Below, in pieces: positions 9,909-21,748 of a stretch of 64,000 nt of DNA (its first letter is position 1; each line of letters opens with the position of its first letter). The stretch spans positions 2,162,972 to 2,226,971 of the forward strand of contig BFEA01000095.1 in assembly GCA_003427395.1 (NCBI GenBank), in the 5' to 3' direction. The notes under the pieces were generated by a model. It was not told the DNA's origin. It did not search any database and saw only the letters and a list, made by a program, of their open reading frames with translations. This stretch comes from Chara braunii. Its lineage: Eukaryota; Streptophyta; Charophyceae; Charales; Characeae. The position numbers and the translations under genes were made by a program.

Positions 9909-12362
9909 GTGAAGATGCCGGACGCTGATGAAATCGAGCGTGGCCCGGCCGCTACGCCAGAGGATTTCGTCAAGGCACTCGAGAAAAGGGAGTTGGCACG
10001 ACTTCAAGTGTCGAAAGTTAACATCTTCTATTTTAATGGGGACAGAGTATCCGAGTGGCTGGAGCTGCTGGAGCAGGTTACGGCCGAGGTGCCTAAGGCA
10101 GATAAATTCAAGTTCCTCCCCAGGTACGTCTTGTGGGAAACTCGGCCCGAGGTAATGAAGGTGGCTGCTGGAGCAGGAGGAGACTGGGCTAAGTTCAAGG
10201 CAGAAATGCAGAGGCGGTTCAAGTTAGGGGATGACTTGTTAACGAAGACAGATTTGGAGATGTTACAGCAGGACGAGTTCTCGACGGTGGGAGCTTTGAC
10301 AACGACGCTCCCAACGACATTTGAGAAGATGGCCAAGAAAGTCCCTAGATTGGCGGAAGAAGAACAATGTGCCACTTTCCTGGGGCACTTTAAGAATTGG
10401 GAGGCCTCGTCGCTAACCAAGAAGGCTGAGCCAAGAAAAAAGCTCACTTGGGCCTCCATAAAAGAGGGCGTAATAGAAGGAGAGCTGGACCAAGTAGACA
10501 TCTTCCAAATGCGACAGGCTAGGAAGAAAAGAAAGCCCTTGGACGCCACGACGAGCGGCGGACGAGACTTTAAGAAACTGATAGAAGATGCAGTGGCCCA
10601 ACTCGGTGCAGAGAAGGAGGCGAAAAGAAAAACTATGACGGCACCATAGACCCAATGTAAAGCAAAGAAAGCGGTGGTGCAGGAGGAAGAAGAAGAGGAA
10701 GAGGAAGAGGAGCCGGAGCCACAGAAGTTGACAAAAGCTCAAAGGAGAGCAAGGAATCTGACTCAAGGGGGGCAAGGCTCAGGGAAGGGCCAGGTCCCAC
10801 AAGCGGTAGCCATGCCGCCCCATGAGTCACCCAGTCAGGCTGCACCATCACACTGTGGGCCATGGCCAGGTTGCGGACCCTCAAGTCATTGGCATGGGCA
10901 CTGTTCATACGCCCCATGGCCAATGAGTGGGCCGCATGGGTCATATGCCGGACCACCGATGAGCACGGCTTCCTACGGCTGCCCGGGACCCCAAGCTTAG
11001 CAGGTGAGCCACCCAAACCCACCGCCTAACCAACCTCAGCAGTCAGCCCCACAAGGATCGCAAGGCAACCGAGGTGGTGGACGTGGTCAGAATCAAGGAT
11101 GGGGCCGAGGGCGAGGGAATGGTGGCCGAGGAGGAAACAACAGGGGTAATGGTGGTGGTAACTCTGCAGGCCGGGGAAACGAGGGTTGGACGGCATCTGA
11201 GAGTCAAGGCGGTCAAGAGGGTGGAGGAGGTGCCGGCAGAGGGAGAGTAGACTGGAGAAATGCCATTTGCTGGCATTGTGGGCAGAAAGGCCACACTATT
11301 AAGTTCTGCCACGTCAGGAGGAACGATGAGGACGAAGGTTTAATTAGCACCAACTATGATGGAGATATGTACGACAAGTGGGGGTACCACCTTGACCCGA
11401 AGATTCCAGGCGGTACGAGGAAGGAAGCCCTGCGGAGGGCTGAGGCCGGTGAGCCACCCGCACCCCCAGCCATGTTTCGGATATGGAAGGAGAAAGAGGT
11501 CCGTAGTGACGTCACGGTGGAGGAGGTAGGAGAGAACGCAGAGGTGGAGCAAGAAAGGAAGGCCGACACTACTAAGACAGAACCGATCATAGTAAAGTCC
11601 GACGATGAGATTGAGGAAGATTGCTGGAACAGGCCGCTGCGTGCTGAGACAGGGGAAGATTGTTGGAGGACGGTCCGACAGACGATGGAAAGAATGGAAG
11701 ACTTAATAGCTAAAGTCGGGAGGTACCAACAAAAGTTGGCCGATATGTGTGATGAGGTCAGGGAATGGAAAGGTAAGGAGCCATTAGTATACCTCTACGA
11801 TCTTGGTCCAGGGTCGCAGGGAGGATCTGGCAACTTACCAAATGTCACGACTTCGGGCCCGGTGCCAAGGTCCGGAATGACTTATAGACCACCCTCCAGG
11901 ACGGGGAGGGCACCGCACGCTGTCAGGACGAGGGCTAAAGGGCCGGTGAGCCCTGAAGAACCGGCCAAGGATGTTCCTGAACCCAGCGGAGAGAAAGAGG
12001 TAGTGGACGTTCCAGAAGGAGAGGATGATGAAGATGATAGGTTGAGGAAGGAAGAGGATGAGAGGGCCGAGCAAAGAGCCAAGAAGAGGGGTGCCAGCCC
12101 TGATACAGACAAGGCACAAGAAGTAAAGAAGAAGAAGTACGTTGTCCGAGTGGAAGAAGGCTTCGATGTGGAAGAGATAATGAACAGAAACCTAGAGGGT
12201 CATAATCATCTTATGAACCTGAAGGACGTATTAGCCTCAGCGTCTAGGCTCAGGGATGAGCTAAAGGCGCGACTATCCAGGAAGATGGTGGCCAGTGTGC
12301 GACTAGGGACTATAGTCCCTAAGGAGGCTGAGTGGGCTGAAACAGGTACTAAGATAGACTGA
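9909..12362 (+). pseudogene. Gag polyprotein of element 1 (two internal stops)
   Basis: One reading frame runs from the ATG at 9909 to a TGA at 12360, broken by in-frame TAG codons at 10647 and 10998. Residues ~30-200 resemble a Gypsy capsid. An acidic E-rich tract follows, then a Pro/His/Gly-rich part, a glycine-arginine-rich block (~11060-11240) and one CCHC zinc knuckle (C-X2-C-X4-H-X4-C, nt 11268-11309) for RNA binding. The C-terminal part is charged and probably helical. Gag would form the particle and package element RNA. The frame continues into protease without a shift, so gag and pro may have been one polyprotein. The two TAGs look like CAG-to-TAG decay, but I cannot prove that. Confidence 0.85.
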
Positions 12363-13121
12363 AAATCTGTCGCCTGTGGCAACCTCGACGTTGTGGTGAA
12401 AGGGAAGACATGCACTGTGATGGTGGATAGTGGAGCGGAAATGAACCTCATAAAGGAGGAACATGCCATACAGCTGGGAATGGAAATAGACCGCTCCGAC
12501 AATGGGGTTCTCATGGGGGCCAATAGCCGATCGATATTCATTGGGACCGCGTCGTCAGTGATATTAGAAATTGGAAAGGTGAAAGTAAGGAGCTGCTTCT
12601 TTGTGATGCCTGACTTGGACCACCCTATTCTACTTGGGAGATCCTTCCTAAGTCGGACAGAGACGGTCATCCTCAACAAACACGATGAAACTATGTTGCT
12701 CGTTCTGTGTGACCCCGTATGCGGGAATTACGAGGTCATCACTTGCAAGAACAGAGGACCCAAGAGCGTAAGGAACCGGCCCAACCCTGGTTCGTTCACG
12801 ATTGAAGAGTCAGAAGAAGAAAGGCTAAGGATCGAAGCCAGCCAGTATGAGGAGAGAAGAGAGCCAGAGGCGCCGACTCTAAGCTTGGCGAACATAGGCG
12901 ATGATATGGACATAGTATCAACCTATGGGGCGGCGGACCCCGAGGCTGTGGAGGCCTTGAGAGAGAAGACAGTGGAGCAAATGGGTGCAGGAAAGATGAA
13001 ATTGGTATATCGAACACCTTGTCAGACAGGCGGAGAGAGTGGAGTGCAACCCCATAGCGCAACTCGGTCTTTTTTAGGGGTGGGCTCAAGCAGGGCGCCC
13101 AAAGGCGGTACAAAAGGGTAG
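12363..13121 (+). pseudogene. Aspartic protease region of element 1
   Basis: This stays in the gag frame after the TGA at 12360. The active-site DSG (nt 12426-12434) sits in MVDSGAEMNLI, followed ~80 residues later by the ILLGRSFL flap-side motif typical of Ty3/Gypsy proteases. The protease would cut Gag-Pol during particle maturation. A stop at 13119-13121 ends this frame, and sensible protein then resumes in another frame from about 13106 (KRVDQK to YYEWERELIWQKR). A frameshift must therefore lie in ~13050-13110. Confidence 0.82.
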
Positions 13122-14239
13122 ACCAAAAGTGCCGCCCCGTTCCCGTACACGTTACTGAAGAACAGGAAGTATACTACGAGTGGGAGCGAGAGTTGATATG
13201 GCAGAAGCGAGAAAGGGCGGAAAGTGGACCATAAAGTATCAATGCCGAGACAGAGTAGGCGCTGATCATAGGGGAGCTTGACTTTCTTACGGCGCAGGAG
13301 GAGAAACTTGTAGTGGACACCATAAGAGGAAGGCATGTTGCATATGCCTTCAGTGATGATGAGAGAGGTCGACTGGACGTGGATATTATCCCAATGATTA
13401 GGATACATACCGTACCCCACAAACCATGGAACTTGCGAGGTGCGCGGTATCCTAACCCCGCTGACGAAGAGAAGGTGGTCAACTACCTTGATGGGAAGAT
13501 CCACACTCATGTGGCACATTACTCGAACGGTCCGTATGCGTCCCCATGGTTTTGTTTTGTCAAACCCAATGGGACACTGAGGTGGGTACAGGATTTTCAA
13601 TGCCTGAATGCTGTGACGGTGAGGGACGCAGGTGGTGTCCCCAACGCTGATGTGTTTTCGGAGGCATGCGCTGGGAGGGTCATCATATCCCTCATTGACT
13701 TGTATTCAAACTACGATCAGCTCCTTGTATACCCGTCGGACCGGCCTATGACAGCCATGCATACCCCTCGCGGGTTGATCCACATGAACGTCGCACCGCA
13801 GTGGTGGACTTCTTCGGTCGCTATGGTCCAGCGACACATGGTAAGGGCGATGCAACCCATAAGTCCTCACATCAAACAACCCTACATTGATGATCTGGTC
13901 GTGAAAGGGCCCAAAGAAAAGGATGAGCAGGAAGTGATGCCAGGAATCAAGCGCTTTGTGTGGGATCATGTGCAAGACTTGTGCAAGGTCCTGGATCTCT
14001 TGAAGGAGCATAACCTCACTGCCAGTGGGCCAAAATCGAGGCACTGCATGAGTGGTGCCACTATCTTAGGATTTGTGTGCGACGAGAGGGGTCGTCGGCC
14101 AGATACTAAGAAGACTAACAAGATTATCGAATGGCCAATACCGTTCCAGACTATCACGGAGGTGAGAAGTTTTCTGGGCACGTGTGGGTTTTGGAGGGTC
14201 TTTATTAAGGGGTTTGCGGCAAAGACGGAGCAATTATGA
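13106..14239 (+). pseudogene. Reverse transcriptase of element 1
   Basis: The frame is open except for stops at about 13232 and 13253 and a TGA at 14237. The recognisable RT series includes PHKPWN, SPWFCFVKPNGTLRWVQDF, SLIDLYSNYD, the TAMHTPRG segment and the catalytic YIDD (nt 13883-13894). The thumb region ends with EVRSFLGTCGFWR. It would copy element RNA into cDNA in the cytoplasmic particle. The residues after TPRGLIHM diverge from the usual MPQGWTNS and may be mutated. The nearest relative in the window is the RT at 27.9-28.9 kb. Confidence 0.88.
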
Positions 14240-15046
14240 AAGCTCGTGCGTCAAGGACAAGACTGGGAATGGGGAGACAGACAAGAGTCGGTGATAAAAG
14301 ACCTGAAGAAGGAGTTTGAGGAAGGAGGTCTAGTACTGGGGGTACCGGACCATGAGGCGTTGATGACCAGGCCGTTCATCGTAGAGACAGACGCAGGGCC
14401 AACTGCGCTGGGAGGTGTGTTAATCCATTGAGATCCCAATGGGGAGGAACGACCACTAAGGTTTGAAAGTCGGACGCTTAATATGTCTGAAAGGAACTAC
14501 TCTCAGTTCAAGCGCGAAACCTTGGTGGTTCTTCACTGTTTGAGGATCTTCAGAAACTACCTCTTTGGCAATAGGTTCGTATTGAGGGTGGACGCTACGG
14601 CTCAAGCTGGTTCTCTCAAGAACTTCGCTCCGTCAGATCCAACTATCGCCAGATGGCTGACGTACATCTGGATGTTTGACTTCGAGTTGGAGCGAATTCC
14701 TGAGACCAAGAATAGGGCGGACGGGCTGACCCAAGTCGATTGGGACAAAAACCATCAAGGAGTGATCGAGGATACTCCACCGGTTGACGGGTTCCTGGAC
14801 AGCGAGGAGGATGTAAGACTTCACATCAACTCCTGGGCATTGGCCGTAGGTAAGTATGTTACTCCTGGGCGGCCCGTATGGCTTGCGCCTCCAGGACATG
14901 TGCGACGACCAGACTTGGTCCTCAAACCTTATATTGAAGAGGATTCTTGGGGAATGTCGGGCGTAGGTTGGATGATGGAGCTGGCCTTAGCAGGCAAATA
15001 CGTGCTGCAGGAAAACCCGCTTACAATTGAAAATGGGGCGCTATAG
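14240..15046 (+). pseudogene. RNase H of element 1
   Basis: It continues the RT frame past the TGA at 14237 and is broken again by a TGA at 14429 and a TAG at 15044. Catalytic acidic residues are visible: VETDAGP near 14381-14400, then RFESRTLNMSERNYSQFKRE and LRVDATA. The domain would degrade RNA in the RNA-DNA hybrid during cDNA synthesis. A ~60-residue linker of unknown fold follows. The stop at 14429 lies between GGVLIH and DPNGEE and fits CGA-to-TGA decay. Confidence 0.83.
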
Positions 15047-15440
15047 GTGGGTAAGCACGAGAAGATGATAGGTGGGGTGTACCTGCTGGCAAATGCGCTA
15101 CTTCAGGAAGAGACGGTCATAAATACGGTACTAGACCAGGAAGAGGAGATAGAGCTGGGAGGAGGTGATAATGTGATTCATGAGAGAGAAGATGACTTCG
15201 AAGGGGGGGAGATCAAGGAAGCGTTTCGAGCAAAGGAGTATGAGGGAGTATACCTTGAACTCAGCATGCTTCTTTCGTGCGAGATGAGGGAAAGGGATGC
15301 CTGCGCGAGAGTTCTGAAAATGAGGCCAAACTTTCTGGTAAGGGATGACCATCTGTTCATGAGGAGCAAAGGAAGGGATCCCAGGAGAGTAGTCTGCGGC
15401 GTCGCTCGCCTGATTGACATTATAGCGGCACTCCACGATG
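15047..15440 (+). pseudogene. Integrase zinc-domain start, cut by inversion
   Basis: Same frame as RNase H. After an acidic linker it reaches FLVRDDHLFMRS, RRVVCGVARLIDIIAALHD, the usual start of the integrase HHCC domain. At about 15440, just after AALHD, similarity stops; the following DNA belongs to another coding region on the opposite strand. The missing continuation (GHRGADTTYLKIHE and the CXXC) is on the minus strand ending near 17505, so this break is one edge of an inversion. Confidence 0.8.
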
Positions 15441-16253
15441 CACGTCTGACTCCATATCTGGCATAGGGTGATCCACCTTCCTCTGAATAGGCTCTGGAGG
15501 TGCGCCTGGACCCCCTACTCCCTCACTCTCCTCTTGCTTGTGAGACTTGTGTTCCCTCACCTTTTCCTCCCTCTGAGCCCCTGGTGACGCGCCCTGCTCA
15601 AAGGTTCCCCTTGCCTCTGTCCCAGATTCCGTTCTTCTTTTTTCCACACCTCTCCTCTCACCTGCCTGACGAGCTGGAGTATAATAGTTCCATAGTAGCT
15701 TCTTGCAGTGCCCCCAGTTCATGGCAGATGCCACAATGGATCGTACGAAGGGTCTGATATGGTGTCTCACAAACAACAGGAAACTCCCCACTCTCTGCTC
15801 TCCTGGGATACCAAGCTCGTCTGCATATCGGTCATAGGCCCACAAAAACTCCCCCAAGTTGGTGGAGTCGAACCGAATGGGTTGTCCATCCCTTCCCAAT
15901 GGTGACGGATGCAAACCCTCCATCCTCCGTCCAAAGTCTTGCCAACTCAGCGACTCTCTGACCATCTTAGCAATAGGGTCCGCCCACTCGCCTACACCTC
16001 GTACCTCTTTCAACATTCTGGTACTGTCCCATCCAAACTCTCTCGCATGCTGCTCCAACTCCATCAGAAACAACTCGATGTTCCCTCCCTGGAAGACTGG
16101 AGGCTTGTCCTCTCTCCTGGTCCTTATCCGCGTCCTCTGTCTGGTTGCCCCAAAAGGGGTCCCCACTGACTCTGCTTCTCCCCTCCCTCTTGGCATGGCT
16201 GCCCCAAGCGGTATCAAGCCTGCATAACAGGGAAGAGGCGAACAGAAGCACAC
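15440..16253 (-). pseudogene. Second gag-like ORF, N-terminal half (inverted segment)
   Basis: A minus-strand frame of 277 codons. The more likely start is the internal MPRGRGEAESVG at residue ~20. Residues ~50-190 look like a retroelement capsid (PPVFQGGNIELFLMELEQH, then conserved Trp and aromatic residues), followed by a charged, disordered tail rich in E, K, R and P. It is not closely similar to the gag at 9909. The frame reaches the breakpoint near 15440 (DMESDVH). Joined to the plus-strand sequence at 17507 it continues in frame, so it and 17507-19015 were probably one protein located downstream of integrase. Confidence 0.7.
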
Positions 16254-16431
16254 AGAGGGTAAGCGATGTCAGATAAAACACAACAGGAGAAAGACATAAC
16301 CCTCCCACAACTATCTCAATTACCTACCTACCCACACATATGCATACATACCCATACGCACACACAAGTCTAGTCATAACCTATCATACTATCCTACTGA
16401 GAGCAGTATCCGAAGTAATCACGAGATGACT
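16254..16431. other. Intergenic spacer between integrase and second gag-like ORF
   Basis: About 180 bp, rich in short AC/TA stretches. In the original orientation it separates the integrase stop from the start of the second gag-like frame. No motif recognised. Confidence 0.4.
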
Positions 16432-17505
16432 CTAAATGGTGAGACCCCTGCTCACCTCGTCTCGAGCCACAAACTTCTTTAGCCTCGAGCCTGACACCCA
16501 GTCCTTCCATGCCGTCCCATTCAACTCTTCGATTTGGTAGGCACCATGTTCACCACATCTGGTGACCCTGTAAGGCCCCAACCACCTCTTATCCAACTTT
16601 CGCGACCACTGCTTTTCCAGGGACGCGTCATACAACAACACAACGTCTCCCACCTTGAGAGGCTCCTTTCTTACTCTCGCTATCTTGTCCCACCGGAACT
16701 TGTCCTTGGTACGGCTGTCCGCGGTTCTACTTGCTGCCTCCTCAATCTTGTCCTCAATAGCGCCGATCTGTCGTGCCCTTAAATCCAGTAGTTCCTCAAA
16801 CGTCAGATCAGTCTCGAGGTCCCGTCGCCTCCAGGTTTTCAGGAAGCTTTCAATGGGAAACGTCCCATGCCTGCCGTACCATAGCGTAGCCGGTGCATAG
16901 TCCGTGCTCCTCCTGATAGTGATGTTATCCACAAAAAACGTGACCCTTAGAAAGTTTGGCCATTGGTTGGGCCTGCCATCGGTCCAATTGACAAGAAGAT
17001 TTGTGATGGTGCTATGCCCCCTCTCCACAGGTGCGTTGGCTTGAGGGTGCGCTGCAGTAGTGTACTCAGCGATTACCCCATACTTCTTCAAAAGAGCCTT
17101 CACTTCTGCACATGTGAACTCGGACCCTCTATCCATCACGAATCTGGACACAAAGGGGTAGCGAAGATAGTACTCTTCGATGCATCGGACCAATGTCTCT
17201 TTAGTCTTCGTGCGAATGGCCCTGCCATCCACAAACCCCGAGAGGTTGTCCCATGCATCAAAGATGAAATTGTAGCTCCCTATCCCCAACGACATTGCCA
17301 ATAGATCCAAGTGCATGACTGCTCCAACCTCACGAACGTACGTTGGGTGCAGCGGCTCCCTGGGTCCGAGAGCAGACCGTTTTCGGCATGGCACGCAAGA
17401 CTTACAGTAATCGTCGATCATCTGCCCCATGCCATCCCAATAGTACATCTCGTGGATTTTCAGATATGTCGTATCTGCACCTCTGTGGCCACCTGCTCAG
17501 GGGCC
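16432..17505 (-). pseudogene. Integrase of element 1 (inverted segment)
   Basis: A minus-strand frame of 338 codons from 17448, extended upstream by GHRGADTTYLKIHE to the breakpoint. It has the zinc-domain CKSCVPC motif and a complete D,D35E core: Asp in HLDLLAM, Asp in VMDRGSEF, and Glu in APVERGH with 35 residues between the last two. The C-terminal part contains LKVGDVVLLYDASLE and a GPYRV motif, and ends without a chromodomain. It would join cDNA to host DNA. This stretch has no internal stop, making it the best-preserved domain of the element. Its zinc-domain N-terminus is left behind at 15300-15440. Confidence 0.9.
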
Positions 17506-17506
17506 G

Positions 17507-19015
17507 CAAGTGCAGGAACAGAGAGTGGAACCGTCTGCTGATGAAAAGGAGCTGGACAAAAAAGAGAGGGCAGCAAGGGAGCTGGAGATCAGGACTCAGC
17601 TCCGAATGAAGAACCTTGCAGAGTTGCATGAGAAGATGCAGCAAGGAAAGGCGCCTGAAGAGGTAGAGGACAAAAAAGGAAAGGGTACCTGCACTCAGGA
17701 GGAGGACCCTCCTCTGTTCTCAGAGGTCTGGATGGGGTTCGACAAGCTATTGGATGTCGCAGGGAGGTCAGAAGGTCAACATCAGGAGATGGGGGTTAAG
17801 TTGGTCTCTACAGACCTGCTCAACCTTAAGAGCGTGGTGAGAGAAGGCTTCGCCGCAGCAAGGACCTCAGATCAGAAGATTGGGGACAGGCTGACAAAGG
17901 TGGCACAAGAGGCTTATGGCCAGAGGGTGGACTGGGAGAGAAAGGTTGGGGACCTGAAGAGAGAACTAGACAGACAGAGCAAAGTGTTGGCAGCATTAAA
18001 GGCAGACATGGAGAGAGTCTCAGCAGAGAATGAGGCCATCAGACAAGTCAATCAGACCCTTAACAAGGTCATTGACGCTCCGAGGGCCTATTTGTGTGCA
18101 CAACTGGCCTTCTTCCGGGTTAAGGAGATTGAGTGGGAGAAAATAATTTGAGACCTCGAAGCCAAGTATACCAAGCAAGCTCCCACAAGAGTGGTGGATT
18201 GGGCAGAGGTCCAGAAGTTTGAGATCAGGGAACAGCCTCCAGAGGAAGTCTTCAAGAGGGAGAACGAAGTAGAGGTGGCGGACCAGCAGGAGGATGAGGA
18301 GATCCCTCTGATCGACAAGGAGATGTTGGAGCAGCCAGGAGTACTTGTGGGAAAGGGTGCACAGGTCGGAGAGTTTGAGTGGAGGTTACCTGTTGGCCTG
18401 ACACTGGGACACGAGTCGGCAGTACCACAGGAGGGACTACCAGTTGAGGCAATAAGAGCTGGGGAGGTTCCACCTACTATTCGGAAAGAGACTGCGGGAT
18501 AGTAAGAGGGTCAGGAAAGTGTGGGCCAGACCATGGTTGGGACTGAGCAGAGAGTGGACCAGAGGGAATGTGAGGAGTCAACCATGCTTCAGGAGGTGCC
18601 AGTTGCTACAGATTTGCGGGATGTACTGGGATCTTGGGCCACTAGGTCAGGGCCAGAGGGGCGTGTTGGGGAGCCGGGGATGCCAGCAGATGACAGAGCA
18701 GCCTGCCCCACTTCCTCAGGGGTCCCATAGCAGGAGGTTACGAGCAAGATCTCAACAACCCCGTCATCTGTACCCTCGCTGGAAGGAGAGAAGATGGCTC
18801 AGAAGAAGCTTGGCAAATGCTTCTATTGCAAGAGGGAAAAACATCGATCTGATGACTGCCCCAAGAGCCTCAAGGACGAGGCAAATGGATTGTGTACCAG
18901 GGAGTCATCAGGGGTATGGAGAGATAGAAATGAAAACCTAGTCCCTAAGACTCGTGATGGGGTAAGGGTGCAGTTGTATAGGCAGCTGCAGGAGGTCATG
19001 AGTGATCAGGAATAG
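17507..19015 (+). pseudogene. Second gag-like ORF, C-terminal half
   Basis: One plus-strand frame with stops at 18149 (TGA), 18500-18505 (TAG TAA) and 18728 (TAG). Residues 5-200 from the start are strongly charged with heptad-like patterning (KELDKKERAARELEIRTQL; KRELDRQSKVLAALKADME), suggesting a coiled coil. Near nt 18822-18865 is a CCHC zinc knuckle, CFYCKREKHRSDDCP (C-X2-C-X4-H-X4-C). With the inverted N-terminal half this makes a capsid-like, coiled-coil and nucleocapsid protein, located 3' of integrase rather than 5' of protease. It could instead be the gag of a second, tandem element. Confidence 0.7.
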
Positions 19016-20921
19016 GAATTTCTAATAAGGTCCGGAAAGGTCTAAAGTCTAACATACGCGGGATTTCTCTGACTCTCAGACTGATGGCTACTTGTATATA
19101 GAGAGATACGTGGAGGATTGGATCAGACCGATGTACATCATTATACTGAGCCAGTAGTGAGATGTTACGTCGTGTTATAGACTTAAAAACCTCTTTCTGT
19201 ACATAAGATAACGTTGAGTATGACGTTGACGATTTCTCATTTTTTTTTAATGTGATGTAGAGTGTTAACGTCCTTATAGAATAACGTTCATGAGTGTGGA
19301 GTGACCGTCGAGTTCCGATACTTGGACGCTTGACTACCTTGATTCCTTATGGGATACCTGAACTCCTTGTATAATATTTTAAGTTTTATAAAGGACAGGA
19401 GCCTTTGCACAGTCCGGGGCCCCATGTCCTGAGTGTATACGTGAGTCTCAACCTTTGTCCCTGTGTTGTATTTGGTGTGTCGCACTCACTCTCGGTTTGT
19501 GGGCTTGCCCATATGGATTATGGTGTGATGAGATGAGTATTGTGAAATGAATTCATATGCACTTTCTTCTACTGTACTAACATATCCCTGCCCCATGACA
19601 AGTGAAACCGGAAGAATAATGTAAGGAAGTGTTCTCAAATTATGGAGACAATGATGACATGATATATTTTGCCCAGATAATGATGAATGGAAAGGCCACA
19701 ATGAAAAGTTGTGTGTTTTTGTGCATGATTGAAAAAGAAAGAGGGAAGTCTAATGGCCAATTGGACTTTCTTAACAGTATGACATTTTGGGAGAGCGCTC
19801 AAAAGAGTCGCTATAAGTGATGATAGTGTTTGAATGTATATAAAAGTCTGACGAGGAAAGATCAGATATTTTGAGAAAATCATAGTTTGAAATTTCTGGC
19901 AATTATGTTGGAACTTGGAGAATATTGTGAGTATCCCTAAAAAGACGGGTGACCTCACCTGCTTTTGATCAGAGTAAGAGATGCACGACCCCGTGGAATT
20001 ATCGAGGATTTTTTTATGGAATATTGAGAAGGGCACTATCCCTCCACGTAGTCCCGTGGGCAGCGGTATGTGATCCTTTGATTGTTGTTGTGAAAGAAAG
20101 TGTCAGACCACATGGGTTAGTCTAAGGGACGTATTGTGAGGCCGAGCTAAGGGGCTAGACTTAGCATCGCTGAAACTGTAGAACCTAACTCCCAGCGAGG
20201 GCCGCTGACTGGCGCAACCTGGCAGCGGGACTATGGCTTACTAAAGGTTAAGTCCTGAAGGGTCGGCCACTCGGAGGGGTTTAACTGGAAGGAAGGTCTT
20301 TGGGGTCGATTAAGTCAAGAGTCAGTACCCTTCCGGGTGCCAAGATAGGAAGAGTTGTTTATCGTTGCGTAACCAACAAGGGCACCATCGCTACATAACA
20401 ACGCGGTGGGTCGTGGATTCGGCGTGATCGACCGGTCCATGGTGGGCCAAGATGGAGACCTGGAGCCGCCTGTGTTAGACTTCAGGCTGGACGTTCGTTT
20501 GAGTTGAGATGGTAGATACTACCATGTGGGCGGCTGAAAGCAGCCTGTGTTTTGAGAGGTCTCGGTTAGGGGCCGCGTCCTAAGTTATGACCCCGTTCGC
20601 AGGACGATGACTAAATAGGACACCCAACAATGACCTGGCAGAGGTCTACGACGAAGGGAGAGGACTATCAACCTACTACCTGGGAGCGGGAAGTACACTG
20701 AAGTACGGAACAAAGTATCCCCTAGCTCCGAGGTCAGGACATGGGAGACCCAGGTTAAAACCCTGGCAGTGGAACGTCGTGACGGGAGCAGGTTGATGAG
20801 ACAACCTCAAACGGAGTCAAGCCGGTGAACCGGATTTGTCCCTTCCTTGTCTGCAAGATGTGTTTGTGGTTATAGCTTGATTGACCGACGCGACGGGGAC
20901 GTCGCTTAATAAGGTCCGGAA
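19016..20921. other. Non-coding 3' region of element 1
   Basis: No credible ORF. It begins with AATAAGGTCCGGAAAG (near 19025-19037), a purine-rich tract repeated before the LTR-like repeat at 20935. A good TATA box, TATATAAAAG, lies at 19837-19846. From ~20040 the sequence becomes GC-rich. It may contain an unrecognised LTR or untranslated region. Confidence 0.4.
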
Positions 20922-20934
20922 AACTGTCGGCCCG
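20922..20934 (+). other. Candidate polypurine tract before LTR-like repeat
   Basis: AAGGTCCGGAAAAC directly precedes TGTCGG. A similar context (GAGAAGAGGTCCGGACTAAC before TGTTAGGCGG) is found at ~31236-31256. Both fit plus-strand priming sites at 3' LTR boundaries, although C and T interrupt the purines. Confidence 0.4.
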
Positions 20935-21748
20935 AATACCCTTACAAGGGTATTTGGGCACGTTTGTTGCAGCTGGCAGGAAGTACGCGCCTGACAATAT
21001 CTGAGGGCGCGTCCCATTTGTATTGATTAGAGAGTGTGTGGGCGTGCACTTCGTGGGCACGCGTTAGCCTGACCAAGTCTGGGTCGAGGAGGACCATGAG
21101 ACGCCGATAGGACAGGTCAGAGCTAAGCTAGATTTTTTGAGGNGGTCGCAGACTCACACNCGCGGTCGGAATGTCGGACGNCATAAAGATTGACCNGATA
21201 AGGCNGTGCCGGAGAGGAAAGCGTTGTCTNACTNATGGGGGACNGGCGGTCCTGGGTCGCACCACGTGAAATGTCGCAGGCGCTAGGTTGATCATGTGCC
21301 GCCGGCAGCANAAGCCATGGNGGGCTTTAGCNAGGACGGCGTGGGCTGGGGCGGAGTGAGTAGAAGTCAGGGCGTTTTTTGGCCCAAAGGTGGTAGGACG
21401 GGCAGTTTCTCGACGAATATTAAGGAGTGGGAGAGCCCGGCCATAGCCGAAACGTGATGCGGCAACACGCGCAACAAGCCTAGCGAGACCGTGCCCTCCA
21501 AAGTAAGACTTGGGTGCCTGCGGGTCCTTTGACGCAAGCGGTAAGTAAGAGGAACGGCCTGAGATACTGTTTGCAGGCCTGGACAGGCTGCCCTTACTCT
21601 TTATGAGGAGGGCTTAGCCTACTACTACTGGGTTGGGGCTTAGCCCTATAGGTTATGTCATTGAGCTATCACCAGGCGGCTCCCGGGATCGAGGCTAGAG
21701 CGGAGCAGCGGGAGCGGCGGAGGAGCACCATGGAGGAAGCTGAGGGGT
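20935..21748 (+). repeat. LTR-like repeat, copy 2
   Basis: Same unit as 1093-1916, highly similar with several Ns. The preceding purine-rich tract suggests a 3' LTR, which would make copy 1 a possible 5' LTR of an element spanning 1093-21748. The giant LTR pair overlaps that interval, so the insertion history must involve nesting or recombination. The sequence diverges from copy 1 right after GCTGAGGGG. Confidence 0.55.

Larger units (their letters stand above)
15440..17507. other. Inversion of ~2.07 kb
   Basis: At the left edge pol changes abruptly to minus-strand gag-like sequence; at the right edge minus-strand integrase changes to plus-strand gag-like sequence. Reversing the segment puts AALHD next to GHRGADTTYLKIHE (the integrase zinc domain) and DMESDV next to QVQEQRVEPSADEK in frame. 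Both edges share a GCA/TGC trinucleotide (15440-15442 and 17506-17508). A single inversion explains both broken proteins, either a real rearrangement or a misassembly. Confidence 0.78.
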
